A stretch of 64,000 bases of DNA from Actinomycetes bacterium (GTDB lineage: Bacteria; Actinomycetota; Acidimicrobiia; Acidimicrobiales; Acidimicrobilacustridaceae), in assembly GCA_029782025.1 (NCBI GenBank), contig JAKOVR010000132.1, forward strand, positions 1-64,000, written 5' to 3'. Each line of letters opens with the position of its first letter. Position 1 is the first letter of the stretch. The notes beneath the pieces were generated by a model. It did not search any database. It was not told the origin of the DNA and saw only the letters and a program-made list of their open reading frames with translations. The position numbers were made by a program, and so were the translations under genes. Of this stretch, positions 41,091 through 49,496 are shown one piece after another.

Positions 41091-42784
41091 GCAGCCTCGC
41101 CGCCGTGCTGGCCCAGGCCGCGCCGGGTCTCACCGCCGGCCCTGCCGCGGCCGCGCCGACCCCCACCATCACCGTTCCCGACATCGAGTGGACGGCCCTG
41201 CTCCCGATCCTCGTGCTCGGCCTCGGGGCCGTGCTGCTCCTCACGCTCACCTCTCTGGCCCGCGGCACCGTCACCCGGAGCGGCTACGCCATCTACACCG
41301 TCCTCGTGGCCACCGGCGCCATGGCCACAGCGGCGCCGCTGTGGGGCCGCGTCCACGCCTGGGACCACCTCGGCAAGTGGGAGCTCAGCCCGCCCTACGG
41401 CCCCTTCTCCGCCGTCGCCGGCGCCATCGGCGTCGACGGGTTCTCGGTCTTCATCACCCTCCTCATCGGCGTGGCGGTGATCCTCGGCGCCCTGCTGGCC
41501 GACGACTACCTCCGGCGGGAGGGGATCGACGGCCCCGAGTACTACGTGCTCCTGCTCCTGTCGGCCACCGGCGGCGTGATCATGGCGATGGCCAACGACC
41601 TGATCGTGCTGTTCCTGGGGCTCGAGACCCTCAGCATCGCCGTCTACGTGCTCGCCGCCATCCACCTCAAGCGGGTCCAGAGCCAGGAGGCCGGCCTCAA
41701 GTACTTCGTGCTCGGCGGGTTCTCCTCGGCCTTCTTCCTCTACGGCGTGGCCATGGTCTACGGGGCCACCGGCTCCACCAACCTCGTCCAGATCAAGGAC
41801 CTGCTGGCGGTCAAGGTGCCCACCCACAACGCCCTGCTCCTCATCGGCCTCGGCCTGATGCTGGTGGGGCTCGGGTTCAAGGTCGCGGCCGTGCCGTTCC
41901 ACTCGTGGAGCCCCGACGTCTACGACGGCGCCCCGTCCCCGGTGGCGGCCTTCATGGCGTCGGGGGTGAAGGCCGCCGGGTTCGCCGGTCTCACCCGGGC
42001 CTTCCTGCTCGGCTTCGGCCAGTTCGCCTCCGACTGGCAGCCGGTCCTCTACTTCCTCGCCGCCGCGTCGATGCTGGTCGGCGCGATCGTCGGGATCACC
42101 CAGACCAACGTCAAGCGGGCGCTGGCCTACTCCTCGATCAACCACGCCGGGTTCATGCTGATGGCCCTGCAGGCGGCCAGCCCGAAGGGCGTCACCGGCC
42201 TGCTCTTCTACCTCGCCACCTACACCTTCATGACCGTCGGCAGCTTCGGCATCGCCACCCTGGCCGGCCGCACCGGCGACGGCCACCACGACCTCGCCGA
42301 CTACCGCGGCTTCAGCCGCACCAACCCCGCGCTGGCCGGTCTGTTCGTGCTCTTCCTCCTCGGCCAGTCCGGGTTCCCCCTCACCAGCGGGTTCGTGGCC
42401 AAGTTCGGCAGCATCGCCGCCGCCGTGGACGCCGGGTCCTGGCACCTGGCCGTCATCGGCATGGTGTCGGCCGCCATCAGCGCCTTCATCTACCTCCGGA
42501 TCATCGTGGCCATGTACATGGCCGAGTCCGACACCGAAGCGGCGGAGAAGGCGCCCAAGGCGGCCCGGATCAAGGTGCCCTTCGGCGCCGGGCTGGCCCT
42601 CGTGGCCTGCGCCCTCGCCACCATCGGCTTCGGCATCCTGCCCAACGGCCTCAACCGGGTGGCCGGCGAAGCCGAGCCCGTGCTGGTGAAGGAGCCCGTG
42701 CCGGCCGCGGCCAGCGGGGCCGACGGTGCGGGGCTGACCGGCCTGGATCTCACCACCATCCCGACCACGCCCACCACCCGCTGA
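41087..42784 (+). CDS. nuoN: NADH-quinone oxidoreductase subunit N (set 1)
   Basis: Antiporter-like subunit, 565 residues. FLGLETLSIAVYVLAAI, LVGLGFKVAAVPFHSWSPDVYDGAPSPVAAFMA and LAYSSINHAGFMLMAL are typical. It ends the 21-gene plus-strand run that starts at 21017; the convergent TetR gene ends 27 bases further on. The C-terminal tail is Thr/Pro-rich. Confidence 0.95.
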   Translation: MSSLAAVLAQAAPGLTAGPAAAAPTPTITVPDIEWTALLPILVLGLGAVLLLTLTSLARGTVTRSGYAIYTVLVATGAMATAAPLWGRVHAWDHLGKWELSPPYGPFSAVAGAIGVDGFSVFITLLIGVAVILGALLADDYLRREGIDGPEYYVLLLLSATGGVIMAMANDLIVLFLGLETLSIAVYVLAAIHLKRVQSQEAGLKYFVLGGFSSAFFLYGVAMVYGATGSTNLVQIKDLLAVKVPTHNALLLIGLGLMLVGLGFKVAAVPFHSWSPDVYDGAPSPVAAFMASGVKAAGFAGLTRAFLLGFGQFASDWQPVLYFLAAASMLVGAIVGITQTNVKRALAYSSINHAGFMLMALQAASPKGVTGLLFYLATYTFMTVGSFGIATLAGRTGDGHHDLADYRGFSRTNPALAGLFVLFLLGQSGFPLTSGFVAKFGSIAAAVDAGSWHLAVIGMVSAAISAFIYLRIIVAMYMAESDTEAAEKAPKAARIKVPFGAGLALVACALATIGFGILPNGLNRVAGEAEPVLVKEPVPAAASGADGAGLTGLDLTTIPTTPTTR

Positions 42785-42811
42785 TCGGCCGGCGGCGGGC
42801 GCCGGGCCGCC

Positions 42812-43528
42812 TCACTGCAGGCCGATGAGGTCGGTCAGGCGGTCGAGCTGGTGGTCGAACCAGGCGTCGGTGTCGTCGATCACATTCACGAACTGGCCGA
42901 ACAGCTCGAAGGAGACGGCGCCGAACAGCGCCGTCCACGCCAGCACCCCCCGGGCCAGCGCCGGCGGTGGGATCTCGAGCCCTGCGTCCGCCGCCAGCCG
43001 TGCGAGGTCGGATCGTACCGAGGCCGGGAGCCCGGGTTGGTGGTCGGGCTCCGTCACCCGGCCGGCGGCGCTGGCGTCGGCCAGCAGGCGCATGAGCACG
43101 AGGGGCGCTCTCGTGGCCGGCCCGATGGTGTCCTCGGGCGCGGCGTAGCCCGGCACGGGCGAGCCGTAGACCAGGGCGTACTCGTGGGGGTTGGCCCGGG
43201 CCCAGCTGCGGATGGCGCGCCCGGTGGCCCGGAACCGCCCGCGCCCGTCGCTCCGGCGCACGGCCGCGTCGGCCGCTTCGGCGGCCGCACCCACCGAGTC
43301 GTAGGCGTCGATGATCAGCGCGGTGAGCAGCTCGTCCCGGCTCGGGAAGTAGCGGTAGAGGGCCGACGACACCATCCCCAGCTCCCGGGCGACGGCTCGG
43401 AGCGACAGCCCGGGGGCTCCGGTCTCGGCCAGGTGGGAGCGGGCGGTGTCCTTGATCTGGCGGGTGAGCTCGGCGCGGGCGATGGCCCGGGCGGTGCGGG
43501 GGGCGCTGGTCGACTCGGGGTCGGGCAT
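42812..43528 (-). CDS. TetR-family transcriptional regulator
   Basis: 238 residues from the ATG at 43528. The N-terminal helix-turn-helix is clear: LSLRAVARELGMVSSALYRYFPSRDELLTALI (RAVARELGM and SALYRYFPSRDELL). It is followed by a ligand-binding domain resembling the TetR_C_33/WHG type, with FGAVSFELFGQFVN near the end. It is divergent from the epimerase gene, with tandem operator-like repeats in the 138-base gap, so it probably represses that gene and perhaps itself. It separates the two nuo clusters; a role in their control is not shown. Confidence 0.88.
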   Translation of the reverse strand: MPDPESTSAPRTARAIARAELTRQIKDTARSHLAETGAPGLSLRAVARELGMVSSALYRYFPSRDELLTALIIDAYDSVGAAAEAADAAVRRSDGRGRFRATGRAIRSWARANPHEYALVYGSPVPGYAAPEDTIGPATRAPLVLMRLLADASAAGRVTEPDHQPGLPASVRSDLARLAADAGLEIPPPALARGVLAWTALFGAVSFELFGQFVNVIDDTDAWFDHQLDRLTDLIGLQ

Positions 43529-43569
43529 CCCGGCATCACAGCACAGATCGAGAGCGGTGGCAAGGAACG

Positions 43570-43627
43570 AGAGCGGTGCTCTTGACAAGGGGAGAGCACT
43601 GATCTCATAATGAGAGCAGTGATCTCA
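43570..43627 (+). promoter_or_regulatory. Promoter with tandem TetR-type operators upstream of the epimerase gene
   Basis: -35 TTGACA (43582-43587) and -10 CATAAT (43606-43611), 18 bases apart, form the best promoter in the window. Two copies of GAGAGCASTGATCTCA (43592-43607 and 43612-43627; S is C or G) lie exactly 20 bases apart, on both sides of and overlapping the -10. A third element, AGAGC-GGT-GCTCT (43570-43582), overlaps the -35. Occupation by the adjacent TetR protein would block polymerase. Confidence 0.7.
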
Positions 43628-43666
43628 CCGGCGGAACCCGCCGCCGGTCCCCGGAAGGAGCCCACC

Positions 43667-44659
43667 GTGTCCATCGCCCCCGTTCCCCCCGTCGCCCCCC
43701 TCCACGTCGTCGTCGGCGCCGGCCCCGTCGGCACGGCCACGGCCCTCGAGCTCGCCCGTCGCGGTCTCGCCGTCCGCGTGGTGACCCGTCGGGGCACCGG
43801 CCCGATCCACCCGGGGATCGAGCTCGTCGCTGCCGATGCCACCGACGGCGCCGCCCTCGCCGCCGTGGCCGAGGGCGCGGCGGCCATCTACAACTGCGCC
43901 AACCCCGCCTACACCCGCTGGTCCACGGACTGGCCGCCCTTGGCCGCCGGGATGCTCGACGCCGCCCGTCGGACGGGTGCCGGCCTGGTCACGATGAGCA
44001 ACCTCTACGGCTATGCCCCCGGCACGCTCCCGATGACCGAGACCTCGCCCCTGGCGCCGGCCAACGCCAAGTGCGCGGTGCGGGCGTCGATGTGGGAGGC
44101 CGCGCTGGCCGCCCACGAGGCCGGCGACGTGCGGGCCACGGAGGCCCGGGCCAGCGACTTCTTCGGTCCCGGCGTCACGGAGGCGATCGTAGGGCGGCTC
44201 ACCATGAAGCCGCTGCTGGCAGGGCGCACCGTCCGGGTCCTCGGCGACCCCGCCGCCCTGCACTCGGTCACCTACATCGACGATGTGGCCACGACCCTGG
44301 CCACCCTCGGCACCGACGAGCGGTCGTGGGGCCGCCCGTGGCACGTGCCGACCCTGCCCGCCATCAGCCAGCGCGACCTCTTCGGGCGGATGGCCGCGGC
44401 CGCGGGTCGGCCGGCGCCGTCGGTGGCCCGGATCCCCTCCGCCGCCCTCCGGGCCCTGGGGCTCGTGTCGGGCGAGCTGCGGGAGCTGCGCCACGTGGCC
44501 TACCAGACCCGGCACGACTTCGTGATGAGCAGCGCGCTGACCGAGGCGACCTTCGGGCTGGCGCCCACGGCCTGGGACCGCGCCCTCGTCGCCACCGTCG
44601 GCTGGTGGCGCGGGCAGCTCGACGGCCGCCCGCTCGAGGTGGTGTCGGCCGCCGCCTGA
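43667..44659 (+). CDS. NAD-dependent epimerase/dehydratase-family (extended SDR) protein
   Basis: 330 residues. Nucleotide-binding HVVVGAGPVGTATALELARRG at the N-terminus, a variant of the GxxGxxG motif, then YNCANPAYTRW, MSNLYGYAPG (Tyr of the active site with weak YxxxK agreement) and ARASDFFGPGV. Such proteins, often next to a TetR gene, modify sugars or small ketones; substrate unknown. GTG start at 43667 with GGAAGGAG upstream; the in-frame ATG at 43610 lies within the operator. Under likely TetR control. Confidence 0.8.
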   Translation: MSIAPVPPVAPLHVVVGAGPVGTATALELARRGLAVRVVTRRGTGPIHPGIELVAADATDGAALAAVAEGAAAIYNCANPAYTRWSTDWPPLAAGMLDAARRTGAGLVTMSNLYGYAPGTLPMTETSPLAPANAKCAVRASMWEAALAAHEAGDVRATEARASDFFGPGVTEAIVGRLTMKPLLAGRTVRVLGDPAALHSVTYIDDVATTLATLGTDERSWGRPWHVPTLPAISQRDLFGRMAAAAGRPAPSVARIPSAALRALGLVSGELRELRHVAYQTRHDFVMSSALTEATFGLAPTAWDRALVATVGWWRGQLDGRPLEVVSAAA

Positions 44660-44678
44660 GGCGACGGGCGACCCCGGG

Positions 44679-44921
44679 TCAGCGGCGGTCGACGGCCTCG
44701 ACCCGGGCGACCTGGACCGCCGGGTCGGACCGGAAGGCCAGGACTGCGACGCAGCCGAGGGCGATCATGGCCAGGAGGAACTGGGCCAGGGATTCGATGG
44801 GGGAGGCGTCGGGGGCCAAGCCGACAGCGGCCGTCGCCGCCATCGCCAGCACTGCGGCCACTCGGCCGAGTGGGCTGTCCACGAATCGTCGCCACCCCTC
44901 CGGTGCACGGGAGAGGGTCAT
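44679..44921 (-). CDS. Small two-helix membrane protein, unknown function
   Basis: 80 residues. Two hydrophobic segments (VAAVLAMAATAAVGLAP and LAQFLLAMIALGCVAVLAF) form a helical hairpin, with a basic N-terminus (RAPEGWRRF) and a short charged tail. GAGAGGG precedes nothing useful on this strand, so the start at 44921 is tentative. It is convergent with the epimerase gene and divergent from nuo2. No family is recognised. Confidence 0.45.
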   Translation of the reverse strand: MTLSRAPEGWRRFVDSPLGRVAAVLAMAATAAVGLAPDASPIESLAQFLLAMIALGCVAVLAFRSDPAVQVARVEAVDRR

Positions 44922-44960
44922 GGCATCTTGTCGTCCCCGCGGCGGCCCGGCTTGAGGAGG

Positions 44961-44982
44961 ATCTGGGCCGTTCGGCCCAGAT
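44961..44982. promoter_or_regulatory. Perfect 10-bp inverted repeat upstream of the nuo2 promoter
   Basis: ATCTGGGCCG (44961-44970), TT, CGGCCCAGAT (44973-44982). It lies about 95 bases upstream of the nuo2 -10 and 40 bases upstream of the small membrane protein's start. It could be an operator for either divergent gene; terminator use is unlikely since both flanking genes read away from it. Confidence 0.4.
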
Positions 44983-45053
44983 GTCGGCCCGGCCCGCCGT
45001 GGCCGGCCGGCCGGGCGGGTTCGGGTGGCGTTTCCCCTTTCTGACGGGCCGAT

Positions 45054-45083
45054 TTCGACGTTTGTGCTCGCGTTCACTAGATT
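45054..45083 (+). promoter_or_regulatory. Candidate promoter of the second nuo operon
   Basis: TTCGAC (45054-45059) and TAGATT (45078-45083), 18 bases apart. The -10 ends 9 bases before the nuoA2 ATG at 45093, with no Shine-Dalgarno between, so the transcript is probably leaderless. This promoter is independent of the upstream nuo1 run. Confidence 0.5.
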
Positions 45084-45092
45084 CGCCCAACG

Positions 45093-45515
45093 ATGAGCGG
45101 ATCCGGCGCCCAGGCCGCCCACACGGCGATGGACTACTCCGACTTCCTCCGACAGTGGCTCACGGTCGTGATCTTCGGCTTCCTGGCCCTCGGCATGGTG
45201 GGGTTCATGCTCGGCGTGGGAAGCCTGCTTCGGCCCAATCCGGGCAAGGGCGGCACCTACCAGGGCCAGAAGTACCTCACCTACGAGTCCGGCGTCGACC
45301 CGGCCGGGTTCCTGTGGAGCCAGACCCAGGTCCGCTACTACGTATTCGCCCTGCTCTTCGTCATGTTCGACGTCGAAGCGGTGTTCATCTTCCCGTGGGC
45401 CACCGAACTCGAGCGCTACGGCACGTTCGGTCTGATCGAGATGTTCGTGTTCATCGTCCTGCTGGCGCTGGGGCTGGTGTACGCCTGGCGGAAGAAGGTC
45501 CTCCAATGGCTCTGA
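45093..45515 (+). CDS. nuoA: Complex I-like subunit A (set 2)
   Basis: 140 residues, three helices. [43 protein letters not shown] is the family hallmark region (seen as [15 protein letters not shown] and FDVEAVF). Note that the loop Cys of the usual YECG motif is Ser here (TYESG). No His-rich tail, unlike NuoA1. First gene of the 11-gene set; 19 bases to nuoB2. Confidence 0.92.
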   Translation: MSGSGAQAAHTAMDYSDFLRQWLTVVIFGFLALGMVGFMLGVGSLLRPNPGKGGTYQGQKYLTYESGVDPAGFLWSQTQVRYYVFALLFVMFDVEAVFIFPWATELERYGTFGLIEMFVFIVLLALGLVYAWRKKVLQWL

Positions 45516-45534
45516 CCGCGAAGGGTGCGCGCTG

Positions 45535-46035
45535 ATGGGTCTCGTCGCCTCCGGCAAGGTGCCCAAGCCCCTCACCCACCTGCTCAACATGAGCCGGAAG
45601 TACTCGCTGTGGTGCTACCAGTGGGGCCTGGCCTGCTGTGCCATCGAGATGGGCGCGGCCTTCGCCTCGCCCCGCTACGACGTGATGCGCCTCGGCGTCA
45701 TCCCCTTCCCGGCCAGCCCCCGCCAGGCCGACCTCGTGGTCATCGCCGGCACCGTCACCGACAAGCTCGCCCCGGCCGTCCGGCGGCTCTACGAGCAGAT
45801 GCCCGACCCGAAGTACGTGATCTCGATGGGGTCCTGCTCCAACTGCGGCGGGCCCTACTGGGACAGCTACAGCGTCACCAAGGGCGTCGACCAGATCATC
45901 CCGGTCGACGTCTACGTCCCCGGCTGCCCGCCCCGCCCCGAGGCGCTGCTCGAGGGCATCGTGCTCCTCCAGGAGCGCATCCAGAACGAGGATCCGGCCG
46001 AACGGTTCCGGGGAGACCCCATTGTCGTCGGCTGA
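45535..46035 (+). CDS. nuoB: Complex I-like subunit B (set 2)
   Basis: 166 residues. N2 cluster ligands all present: [18 protein letters not shown] and [28 protein letters not shown] is typical. It should receive electrons from NuoI2 and reduce quinone. Clearly diverged from NuoB1 outside the motifs. Overlaps nuoC2 by 14 bases. Confidence 0.95.
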   Translation: MGLVASGKVPKPLTHLLNMSRKYSLWCYQWGLACCAIEMGAAFASPRYDVMRLGVIPFPASPRQADLVVIAGTVTDKLAPAVRRLYEQMPDPKYVISMGSCSNCGGPYWDSYSVTKGVDQIIPVDVYVPGCPPRPEALLEGIVLLQERIQNEDPAERFRGDPIVVG

Positions 46036-46714
46036 CACCGCCACCGAGGCCGACACGCCGGCCGAGCCGGAGGCCCCCCGCGACGAGCGCCGGGAGGCCC
46101 TCCTGGCGCGCCTGCAGGCCGAGCTCGGGTCCGACCTCGTCGGGTCCCACATCCGGGCCGGCGACGACCTGTGGGTGCGGGTCACCCGTGACGCCTGGCC
46201 CACGGCGGCCGAGATCACCCACCGGCGGCTCAAGTACTCCTTCTTCGACTTCCTGTCCGGGCTCGACTGGCTGCCCTCGCCCTTCGGGCGCGACATGGAC
46301 AGCCAAGAGGACATCCTCGTCCACGGCCAGGAGGCCAAGGAGCCGCCGGCGATGGCCCAGGGTTACGCCGGGGGCGAGACCCGCTTCCAGGTCTTCGCCC
46401 GCGTCTACAGCCTGACCGAGCACATGGGCATCACCCTCAAGGCCGACCTGCCCGACGACGACCTGTCGGTCGGCACCTGGTCGGGCACCTACGCCGGCGC
46501 CAACTGGCACGAGCGGGAGTGCTGGGAGATGTTCGGCTTCCACTTCGTGGGCCACCCCCAGCTCGCCCACCTGTACCTGCCGGGCGGTTTCGAGGGCAAC
46601 CCGCTGCGCAAGGACTTCCCGCTCCTGGCCCGCCGGGTGAAGCCGTGGCCCGGCATCGTCGACGTGGAGCCCATGCCGGGCGGCGCCGGCGACGACGAAG
46701 AGGGAGGGGAGTGA
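46022..46714 (+). CDS. nuoC: Complex I-like subunit C (set 2)
   Basis: 230 residues. TTG start at 46022 inferred from GGGGAG upstream; the frame overlaps nuoB2. Signature [30 protein letters not shown] (as [10 protein letters not shown] and HPQL) and NPLRKDFPL are present. Longer at the N-terminus than NuoC1. Overlaps nuoD2 (TGATG). Confidence 0.92.
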   Translation: MSSADTATEADTPAEPEAPRDERREALLARLQAELGSDLVGSHIRAGDDLWVRVTRDAWPTAAEITHRRLKYSFFDFLSGLDWLPSPFGRDMDSQEDILVHGQEAKEPPAMAQGYAGGETRFQVFARVYSLTEHMGITLKADLPDDDLSVGTWSGTYAGANWHERECWEMFGFHFVGHPQLAHLYLPGGFEGNPLRKDFPLLARRVKPWPGIVDVEPMPGGAGDDEEGGE

Positions 46715-47889
46715 TGACCGCGCTGTCCGACCGCGAGCAGCTCACCAGCCTCGCCAACCAGGCCGCCGATTCCCGGGTCAACCTGGAGTTCGAGACCGAG
46801 GGCATGACCCTCAACATGGGGCCCCAGCACCCGGCCACCCACGGCACGCTGCGGATCCTCGTGAAGCTCGACGGTGAGCAGGTGATCAGCGCCGACCCGA
46901 TGCCCGGCTACATGCACCGCGGCTACGAGAAGCTCTGCGAGGTGCGCACCTACCCGCAGGTCACCACCCTGGTGAACCGGATCGACTGGCTGGGCAGCTT
47001 CGCCAACGAGGTCCCGTGGATCCTGGCGGCGGAGAAGCTCATGGGCATCGAGGCGCCGCCCCGGGCCCAGTACATCCGCACGATCCTCTTCGAGCTCAGC
47101 CGGATGGCCAACGTGTCGCTGTTCCTCGGCGACCTCGGCATCCAGCTCGGCGGCATCACCGTGGGCTTCTACGCCTTCCGCGACCGCGAACACGTGCTGA
47201 ACCAGATCGAGGCCGTCACCGGTGGCCGGTTCCACCCCAACTTCGACCGCATCGGCGGCCTGAAGGACGACCTCCCCAAGGGCTGGATCGCCGAGACCAA
47301 GAAGGCCATGGAGAAGATGCGGGCCTTCTGCGACGAGGTGGAAGACCTGCTCTTCGGCAACGAGATCTTCCAGAAGCGCACCCGGGGCATCGGCCTGATC
47401 CCGCCCCACGTGGCCCAGAGCTACGGCCTCTCCGGGGCCAACATCCGGGGCAGCGGGGTCGACTGGGACCTGCGCCGCGACGCCTGCCCGCCTGGCCTCG
47501 TCTACGACAAGGCCGACTGGAAGGTCTGGACCCACCCCGACTGCGACTCGTTCTCCCGCAGCTGGATCCGCCTGCAGGAGACCCGCGAGGCCACCAAGAT
47601 CGTCGACCAGCTCCTCGACAGCATCCCGAGCGGCCCGATCATGGCCAAGGTGCCCCGCATCATCAAGGTGCCCGAGGGCGAGGCCTACGTGGCCACCGAG
47701 AACCCCCTCGGTGAGATGGGCTACTACCTCGTCAGCAAGGGCGACCTCAACCCGTTCCGGGTGAAGATCCGTTCGGCGTCGTTCAACAACGTCTCGATCG
47801 TGCCCTGGGTGTGCAAGGGCGTCTACGTGCCCGACGTCATCACCATCCTGGCCAGCCTCTACTTCATCCTCGGGGACATCGACCGATGA
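46714..47889 (+). CDS. nuoD: Complex I-like subunit D (set 2), altered quinone-site residue
   Basis: 391 residues. The first quinone-site His is kept (GPQHPATHG, H43), but the Tyr that hydrogen-bonds the quinone headgroup (RxDY in NuoD1 and Thermus Nqo4) is Trp92 here: NRIDWLGSF. Arg47 (HGTLRILV), the counterpart of the methylated Arg of NDUFS2, is conserved. The C-terminal third is diverged (FNNVSIVPWVCKG, ending YFILGDIDR) and the TPPPR segment of NuoD1 is missing. Overlaps nuoH2 by 4 bases. Confidence 0.94.
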   Translation: MTALSDREQLTSLANQAADSRVNLEFETEGMTLNMGPQHPATHGTLRILVKLDGEQVISADPMPGYMHRGYEKLCEVRTYPQVTTLVNRIDWLGSFANEVPWILAAEKLMGIEAPPRAQYIRTILFELSRMANVSLFLGDLGIQLGGITVGFYAFRDREHVLNQIEAVTGGRFHPNFDRIGGLKDDLPKGWIAETKKAMEKMRAFCDEVEDLLFGNEIFQKRTRGIGLIPPHVAQSYGLSGANIRGSGVDWDLRRDACPPGLVYDKADWKVWTHPDCDSFSRSWIRLQETREATKIVDQLLDSIPSGPIMAKVPRIIKVPEGEAYVATENPLGEMGYYLVSKGDLNPFRVKIRSASFNNVSIVPWVCKGVYVPDVITILASLYFILGDIDR

Positions 47890-48962
47890 CCGGCCTCCTC
47901 GCCGCTGCGCCGGTCCTCGCCGGCCTCGACCCGCCCTACTGGGTGGAGACCCTCATCAAGGTCGGCGTGGTGGCGCTGCTCATCCCCACCACCGCCCTGA
48001 TCCTCGGCATCGTGTTCCTGTTCAAGGTGATGTCGTGGATGCAGAGCCGCCTCGGCCCGCAGGAGGCCGGCCCCAAGGGCCTGCTCCAGCTCCTGGCCGA
48101 CGGCGTGAAGTTCATCCAGAAGCAGGACATCGTCCCCGACGCCGCCGACCGGTTCGTGTTCAAGGTGGCGCCGATGGTGGTGCTGATCTCCACCTTCCTG
48201 CTCTACGTGATCATCCCCGGCAGCCCCAACGTCGTGGTCGAGTCGCTCGACACCGGGGTCTTCTTCGCCCTGGCCATGAGCTCGCTGTCGGTCATCGGCA
48301 TCCTCATGGCCGGCTGGGCGTCGGCCAACAAGTACGCGCTGATGTCGGGCATCCGGGCCGCCGGCCAGCTCATCGCCTACGAATTGCCGATGGTGCTCGC
48401 CGTGGTCGGCGTGGTCATCCAGGCCGGCACGCTGAACCTCAACGGGATCATCGCCGCCCAGGCCGACTTCAAGATCGGCCCCGTGCCCTTCCCGTTCTTC
48501 ATCCTCACCCAGGCCCCGATGTTCCTGGTCTTCCTGGCCGCCGCCCAGGCCGAGCTCACCCAGCCGCCCTTCGACATGCCGGTGGCCGAGAGCGAGCTGG
48601 TGGGCGGCTACCAGGTGGAGTACTCCGGCTTCCGGTTCCTCTTCTTCTTCATGGGCGAGTTCGCCACCGCCTTCGCCTTCGCCGCGATCGCCTCGGTGCT
48701 GTTTCTCGGCGGGTGGTCGATCCCCTTCGTGACGTACGACGCGGCGGATCCGAACAACTTCTACCACTCGTGGGTGTTCTGGCTCATCGGCCCGGCCGTG
48801 CTCTTCACCAAGATCATGCTCGTGTCGTTCCTGATCTTCTGGTTCCGCTTCACCTACCCGCGGCTGCGGGAGGACCAGCTCCAGAAGATCTGCTGGAAGT
48901 ACCTGATCCCGATCTGCCTCGTGTGGGTGTCGGTCACCGCAATCGCGAAGGTGGTGATGTAG
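47886..48962 (+). CDS. nuoH: Complex I-like subunit H (set 2)
   Basis: 358 residues, about eight helices. MQSRLGPQEAGPKGLLQLLADGVK and AELTQPPFDMPVAESELVGGYQVEY are recognisable, but the conserved Glu-Arg of the first cytoplasmic loop (FERK in NuoH1) is Leu-Phe (FLFKVMSWMQSR). nuoI2 starts on the next base after the TAG stop. Fits the same altered quinone entry seen in NuoD2. Confidence 0.93.
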   Translation: MTGLLAAAPVLAGLDPPYWVETLIKVGVVALLIPTTALILGIVFLFKVMSWMQSRLGPQEAGPKGLLQLLADGVKFIQKQDIVPDAADRFVFKVAPMVVLISTFLLYVIIPGSPNVVVESLDTGVFFALAMSSLSVIGILMAGWASANKYALMSGIRAAGQLIAYELPMVLAVVGVVIQAGTLNLNGIIAAQADFKIGPVPFPFFILTQAPMFLVFLAAAQAELTQPPFDMPVAESELVGGYQVEYSGFRFLFFFMGEFATAFAFAAIASVLFLGGWSIPFVTYDAADPNNFYHSWVFWLIGPAVLFTKIMLVSFLIFWFRFTYPRLREDQLQKICWKYLIPICLVWVSVTAIAKVVM

Positions 48963-49496
48963 GTGCCGCCCAAGTTCGAAAAGCCACAGGTCCCGGGCAT
49001 GATCAAGGGCCTCGGGGTGACCTTCAAGGAGATGGTCAACACCCTCAAGCCCGACAGCAAGGGCGGCGGGCCGGTCACGGTCTCGTACCCCCGCGAGCGC
49101 GAGGAGCCGGCGCCCCGCGCCCGCGGCGTGATCGCCCTCTACGAGGAGAACTGCACCGCCTGCATGCTCTGCTCGCGTGAGTGCCCCGACTGGTGCATCT
49201 ACATCGAGGCCCACAAGTACCTGGCCCCGCCCCGCCGTGAGGGCGGCAAGCCCCGGGCCAAGAACGCCCTCGACCGCTTCTCCATCGACTTCTCCCTCTG
49301 CATGTACTGCGGCATCTGCGTGGAGGTCTGCCCGTTCGAGGCCCTGTACTGGAGCCCCGAGTACGAGTTCTCCGAGTTCAACATCAAGGACCTCCTCCAC
49401 GACAAGGAGCGCCTCGGCGAGTGGTTCGAGACCGTGCCCGCCTTCGAGCCCTACGAGGCCGGGTCGGAGCAGAAGGTCAAGAAGGTCCCGGGCTGA
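48963..49496 (+). CDS. nuoI: Complex I-like subunit I (set 2)
   Basis: 177 residues, GTG start directly after nuoH2. Two [4Fe-4S] motifs: [15 protein letters not shown] and [15 protein letters not shown]. As EFG are absent, this is the outermost recognised iron-sulfur subunit encoded here, and so the probable docking site for a soluble donor. No His-rich tail. Confidence 0.94.
   Translation: MPPKFEKPQVPGMIKGLGVTFKEMVNTLKPDSKGGGPVTVSYPREREEPAPRARGVIALYEENCTACMLCSRECPDWCIYIEAHKYLAPPRREGGKPRAKNALDRFSIDFSLCMYCGICVEVCPFEALYWSPEYEFSEFNIKDLLHDKERLGEWFETVPAFEPYEAGSEQKVKKVPG

Noticed and set aside
43667-44921. The epimerase and small membrane protein as accessory complex I subunits (NDUFA9-like)
   Set aside because: NDUFA9 is an SDR relative, which made this tempting, but the gene has its own TetR-controlled promoter and weak active-site agreement; no sequence evidence ties it to complex I.
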